A stretch of DNA of 64,000 nucleotides from JAXDMU01 sp963762435. GTDB lineage: Bacteria > Pseudomonadota > Alphaproteobacteria > ATCC43930 > CGMCC-115725. This document shows positions 60,909 through 64,000 of the stretch, piece by piece. The position numbers and the translations under genes are program-made. Each line of letters starts with the position of its first letter. The first letter of the stretch is position 1. The notes beneath the pieces were generated by a model. That model worked only from the letters and a program-made list of their open reading frames with translations. It had not been told where the DNA came from and did not search any database. The stretch lies in the NCBI GenBank assembly GCA_963762435.1, contig CAVXLN010000010.1, positions 372,001 to 436,000 on the forward strand, given 5' to 3'.

Positions 60909-62822
60909 TCAGTTCGACACGTCTCGCGGCGTCGTCTGCACGGCGACGCTGGTCGAGGCGAGCGGCTTGCCCGCCTCGTCCGTGAAATCGACGAAGACGC
61001 GGCTATGCTCCCGGTCGGGCTGGATCTCGGCGCAGGCTTTAAGGAAGACATTGAAGGTTCGAAGCACGCCGGGATCGAGCTGGAACTTGAGCGCGGCACC
61101 CGCGGGCGCCCGGCATTGGCCGGTCGTCGGATCGGATTCGCAAAGGGACAGGCCGAGCGGCAGGCCGGGCCGGCTCGGCCCCGTCGACATGCTGAGCGCC
61201 AAGGGCGCCTGCGCCAGGCTGTGAAGGGCGACGGCGAAGGTCGCGAAGCCGTCGACGAGCGGGGCGACCACGATGCCGTCGCCGCTTTGCGTCGCAGCCT
61301 TGATTTCGAGGTCCGAAATGGTTGCGACGTCCTGCCGGTTGGTGGACGCCTCACCCGGATTGCCGGCGAAGCCGCAATCCTTCGATTGCGACACCAGGCC
61401 GAGATTGCGATCCGCACCGAGCTTGGCCAACAGGCCCGGGATCTCGGGATGGCGGGCGAGCCATTCCTCCTTGGTGAGTGAAATCAAATGCTGGGTCGCC
61501 GGGTCGAAGGCCCAAAAGCGGGTCGTCCGGCTGAGCAGATCATAGACCACGATCGGGCTGCGCTCGGCATAGTCCGACCGCACGACCCAAGGACCAACCG
61601 GCTTCGCCGCATCGCGGATAGCGAGCTCGAAAAAATCACCGAACAGCGGGGCGCCGCCCTCGGAGAAGGGGATGCCGTCGATGATGCTGGGAACATTGTC
61701 GAGCGGAAGATCGGCCAGAATATTGCGCCGGATCACCGCGACCCGTTGCCCGGCATTGGTGATGGCGAGCAACTCGGCGCGCGTGCCGGCGACGAAGGAA
61801 GGCAGAAACAGGACGAGCGCCAGCGCCACGGCCGCCAGCCGGACCGTCCGGCTCGGCTGATCCGCCGGCAGCAGGATGAGCGCGCAGAAGGGCGCCATCG
61901 TCATATAGAAGAACCGGTCGCCGACCCCTTCGAGCGGCAGATAGGGCAAGTAGAACAGGACTGCGAGCGCCAGTGACGCGAGCGCCGCCAGCCGGAGCCG
62001 CCTTTGTACCAGCGCCAGCAGCACCGCCGCGGCAAAGCAGACCAGCACGATACGGCCGAAAACACGCAAGAACAGGCCACCGACCTCGGCCCCAATGACC
62101 GTGGTCGCTGCCCAGAGATCCGGGCGCTGGCCGTCGATATTCGAGGTCAGCATCCCGATGAAATGGCCGCGCGCGGCGAAGAGCAGCGCCAGCGCCGCCG
62201 TAACGACGCCGAGCAGCGCGATCACCCAGCGCGGCGAAGGGCTGCGACCGGAGATCGGAATGAGGCAAAGGAGAACGGCCGGCGTGATGAAGCCGGCCTC
62301 GTAGCTCATCGCCGCCAGCATCGCGCAGACCGCCGTCGCGGCTGCCCAGAAGAGGCCCGGCCGTTCGAGTGCCGTGAGCCAGGCATCGGCCGCAAGCAGC
62401 ATGAACAGGAAGCAGATGAGCGTCGTCCGATCGGAGATGAAGGCGACGCTTTCGGCCGTGAGCGGGGCAGTCAGGAACAGGAGTGCCGCCGCCGTGGCCG
62501 GCGCCCGCCGCATGCCCAGACGCTCGAGCAGCCTTACCAGCAGGGCGGCGTTCAGCCCATGCAGAAACACATTGGTGAAATGCCAGGCCGGTGCCCAATC
62601 GGCGAAAGCGAGGCCGTCGAGCCAATAGCTGAGCCGCGTGATCGGACGATATGCCGCCCCGTAGCCCCAAGTGCCATGGAACGAGTCGGCGAGACTCCGC
62701 CAGTCATTGAGGCGCAGCCAAAGAAAATCCTCGACCTGGAAATAGCCGCGGCGAACCGACCAATGAAGTGCTACGGCAACCGCCTCGAAACCGAGCAAGC
62801 GCCACAGCCAGAAATACCGCAT
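60909..62822 (-). CDS. Polytopic glycosyltransferase-like membrane protein
   Basis: 637 residues. About ten membrane segments occupy residues 1-350. The first periplasmic loop has ADSFHGTWGYGAAYRPITRL, then YWLDGLAFADWAPAWHFTNV, close to the loop after TM1 in GT-C enzymes of the PMT/TMTC type, and an acidic pair (EDF) near residue 32 that could be catalytic. The last 270 residues form a soluble domain with no recognised motif. It probably transfers sugars from a lipid carrier at the periplasmic face; substrate unknown. Convergent with mddA, 1 bp apart. Confidence 0.72.
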   Translation of the reverse strand: MRYFWLWRLLGFEAVAVALHWSVRRGYFQVEDFLWLRLNDWRSLADSFHGTWGYGAAYRPITRLSYWLDGLAFADWAPAWHFTNVFLHGLNAALLVRLLERLGMRRAPATAAALLFLTAPLTAESVAFISDRTTLICFLFMLLAADAWLTALERPGLFWAAATAVCAMLAAMSYEAGFITPAVLLCLIPISGRSPSPRWVIALLGVVTAALALLFAARGHFIGMLTSNIDGQRPDLWAATTVIGAEVGGLFLRVFGRIVLVCFAAAVLLALVQRRLRLAALASLALAVLFYLPYLPLEGVGDRFFYMTMAPFCALILLPADQPSRTVRLAAVALALVLFLPSFVAGTRAELLAITNAGQRVAVIRRNILADLPLDNVPSIIDGIPFSEGGAPLFGDFFELAIRDAAKPVGPWVVRSDYAERSPIVVYDLLSRTTRFWAFDPATQHLISLTKEEWLARHPEIPGLLAKLGADRNLGLVSQSKDCGFAGNPGEASTNRQDVATISDLEIKAATQSGDGIVVAPLVDGFATFAVALHSLAQAPLALSMSTGPSRPGLPLGLSLCESDPTTGQCRAPAGAALKFQLDPGVLRTFNVFLKACAEIQPDREHSRVFVDFTDEAGKPLASTSVAVQTTPRDVSN

Positions 62823-62939
62823 CCGAACTCCCTCGCTCCTCGAGCGTCGGCACCATGCCCGAGCCCGATCCGCGTTTCCAGCGCGTATCCGATTGGCGCG
62901 GGCCGGAGTTTTGGACTATGCGGAAGGCGCGCGAGGCTT

Positions 62940-63052
62940 AGAGCCGGATGGGATCAGGTCGGCTCGACCTGATCGCTGAATCCGTCTCTAGACATATGAA
63001 TCAGAGGGCGATTCAGACACTAGGTCGTTTCGACCTAATGTCATCGCGCTCT
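62940..63052. repeat. Two-hairpin intergenic repeat, copy R3
   Basis: Hairpin a: AGAGCCGGAT pairs with ATCCGTCTCT, enclosing GATCAGGTCG/CGACCTGATC. A 15-nt spacer follows, then hairpin b: CTAGGTCG/CGACCTAA framed by AGGGCGATTCA and CATCGCGCTCT. It sits between two divergent genes and ends just before the ribosome site (GGAGGAG) of the FAD oxidase gene, so it may influence that gene's expression. Confidence 0.8.
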
Positions 63053-63064
63053 GGAGGAGTGTCG

Positions 63065-64000
63065 ATGGTCCTACTGTCCGGCTGGGGACGATATCCGCGG
63101 ATCGATTGTGCCCGGCGGCGCATGCGCGACCGCCAGGACGCGCGCGCGGTCGTCACGACGACACCGAGCCTGATCGCGCGCGGGAATGGCCGGGCCTATG
63201 GCGATGCCGCCCTCAATGGGGCTTGCGTGCTCGAGACGCGGCCGAGCGACCGGATTCTCGCTTTCGATGCCGCGACCGGCCTCATCCTGTGCGAGGCCGG
63301 GCTGCTGCTGGCGGATCTCCTCGATTTCGCGGTGCCGCGCGGATTCTTTCCGCCTGTCGTGCCCGGCACGCGCTTTGTCACGATCGGCGGGATGGTAGCG
63401 GCCGACATCCATGGCAAGAACCATCACGGCGCCGGCAGCTTTGGCCGGCATATCGAGGCGATCGAGCTGATGCTGGCCGATGGCAGCATCGTCCGGTCAT
63501 CCCCGACCGAGGAGAACGAGCTTTTCCTCGCCACTTGCGGCGGCATGGGACTGACCGGCGTCATTCTCACTGTCGCCTTCCGCCTGATGCCGATCGGTAG
63601 CGCCATGATCCGGCAGCGCACGATCCGCACCGGCCGGCTCGATGAGCTATTGACACTTTTCGATTCGGAACAGGCGACTTATTCGGTCGCCTGGCTCGAC
63701 TGCCTGGCAAGCGGCGAGAAGCGCGGCCGGGCGCTCCTCTATCTCGGCGAGCATGCCGAGACGGGCGGCCTCGGCGTGCCGAGGCGGCGGTCCATCGGCG
63801 TGCCGGTCGATCTACCGAGTTTCGTCCTCAATGGCCGGACTGCGCGTGCCTTCAACGAGACCTATCACCGGATGGGTCGGCCCGGATCGTCGCTGCTGCC
63901 CTATGACCGATATTTCTTTCCGCTCGACCGGATCCTCGATTGGAACCGGCTCTACGGCCAGGCGGGCTTTCTGCAATATCAATGTGTGGTCCCGCGTACC
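63065..64000 (+). CDS. DprE1-like FAD-dependent oxidoreductase (3' end outside window)
   Basis: 312 residues are visible and the frame is open to the window end. The FAD-binding PCMH domain shows GNGRAYGDAALN (about 43-54), then VVPGTRFVTIGGMVAADIHG, KNHHGAGSFGRHIEAIELML and LATCGGMGLTGVI. The HGKNHH stretch and the start WGRYPRIDCA resemble DprE1, the oxidase that works with DprE2 to epimerise decaprenylphosphoryl ribose. Alphaproteobacterial relatives are encoded in polysaccharide or lipid-sugar clusters. GGAGGAG precedes the ATG. The gene upstream is a lipid-sugar transferase-like protein, a fitting neighbour. Confidence 0.88.
   Translation, partial: MVLLSGWGRYPRIDCARRRMRDRQDARAVVTTTPSLIARGNGRAYGDAALNGACVLETRPSDRILAFDAATGLILCEAGLLLADLLDFAVPRGFFPPVVPGTRFVTIGGMVAADIHGKNHHGAGSFGRHIEAIELMLADGSIVRSSPTEENELFLATCGGMGLTGVILTVAFRLMPIGSAMIRQRTIRTGRLDELLTLFDSEQATYSVAWLDCLASGEKRGRALLYLGEHAETGGLGVPRRRSIGVPVDLPSFVLNGRTARAFNETYHRMGRPGSSLLPYDRYFFPLDRILDWNRLYGQAGFLQYQCVVPRT

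Overview
The window is a gene-dense, high-GC stretch of chromosome from an alphaproteobacterium, most likely a Rhodospirillales/Azospirillales-type soil or plant-associated species. The lineage call rests on gene content: a petP-petR pair, a phasin with a TetR neighbour, a CC0125/CC1285-type lipoprotein, UbiK, the hopanoid-associated glycosyltransferase HpnB, and a SAM-II (metA-type) riboswitch, which is largely an alphaproteobacterial RNA. No rRNA, tRNA, CRISPR array, insertion sequence or phage gene was seen. Both ends cut a gene.

Layout. 1-2.8 kb: end of an AlgX/AlgJ-like gene, a LysR regulator divergent from wrbA, and a small lipoprotein. 2.9-6.4 kb: a SAM-II riboswitch and intrinsic terminator lead into an operon for a sulfonate-type ABC importer (binding protein, permease, ATPase), an OsmC protein and a 79-residue protein. 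6.4-12.7 kb: hpnB, a lower-GC TPR gene that looks acquired, yciB, a LytTR membrane regulator and a chemoreceptor. 12.9-15.5 kb: a complete phage-shock system (pspABC with divergent pspF and a sigma-54-type promoter). 15.6-23.5 kb: nitroreductase, a four-gene oligopeptide-type ABC transporter without a binding protein, and a large TonB-dependent receptor. 23.7-30.9 kb: flavoprotein, petPR, a sensor kinase, csaA, phasin, TetR, ybaK and proC. 30.9-37.9 kb: ybjN, ubiK, a methyltransferase, the overlapping chain hldD-lgt-midA-pgeF, then a 21-codon ORF and two lipoprotein genes. 37.9-42.5 kb: patatin, acetoacetate decarboxylase, a dimethylformamidase-like protein, DUF1203 and MarR. 42.7-45.8 kb: copper efflux operon (copZ-like, copA, cueR) behind a CueR-type promoter. 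46-48.9 kb: a TRAP transporter. 48.9-53.1 kb: DUF4865, an apparently frameshifted LysR gene, and a hybrid kinase. 53.1-60.9 kb: a unit built round a MalT-like LuxR regulator. 60.9-64 kb: a polytopic glycosyltransferase-like protein and the start of a DprE1-like FAD oxidase.

The strongest new signals are these. (1) Two copies of a tandem-box promoter element flank the MalT-like regulator at 55310-57970. Each has two GGGGA-type boxes exactly 22 bp apart, then a CTCCC...GGGAG palindrome, and each ends exactly 65 bp before a start codon. One precedes an orphan ORF plus a TauE/SafE exporter; the other precedes a DUF4242 gene followed by a dihaem cytochrome and methanethiol S-methyltransferase. This suggests an undescribed regulon, possibly linked to volatile or organic sulfur. 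(2) The SAM-II riboswitch controls a sulfonate-type importer rather than a methionine biosynthesis gene. (3) Three copies of a two-hairpin intergenic repeat differ in stem sequence but keep their base pairing. (4) A 36-bp remnant of the petR 3' end lies on the far side of the neighbouring kinase gene.
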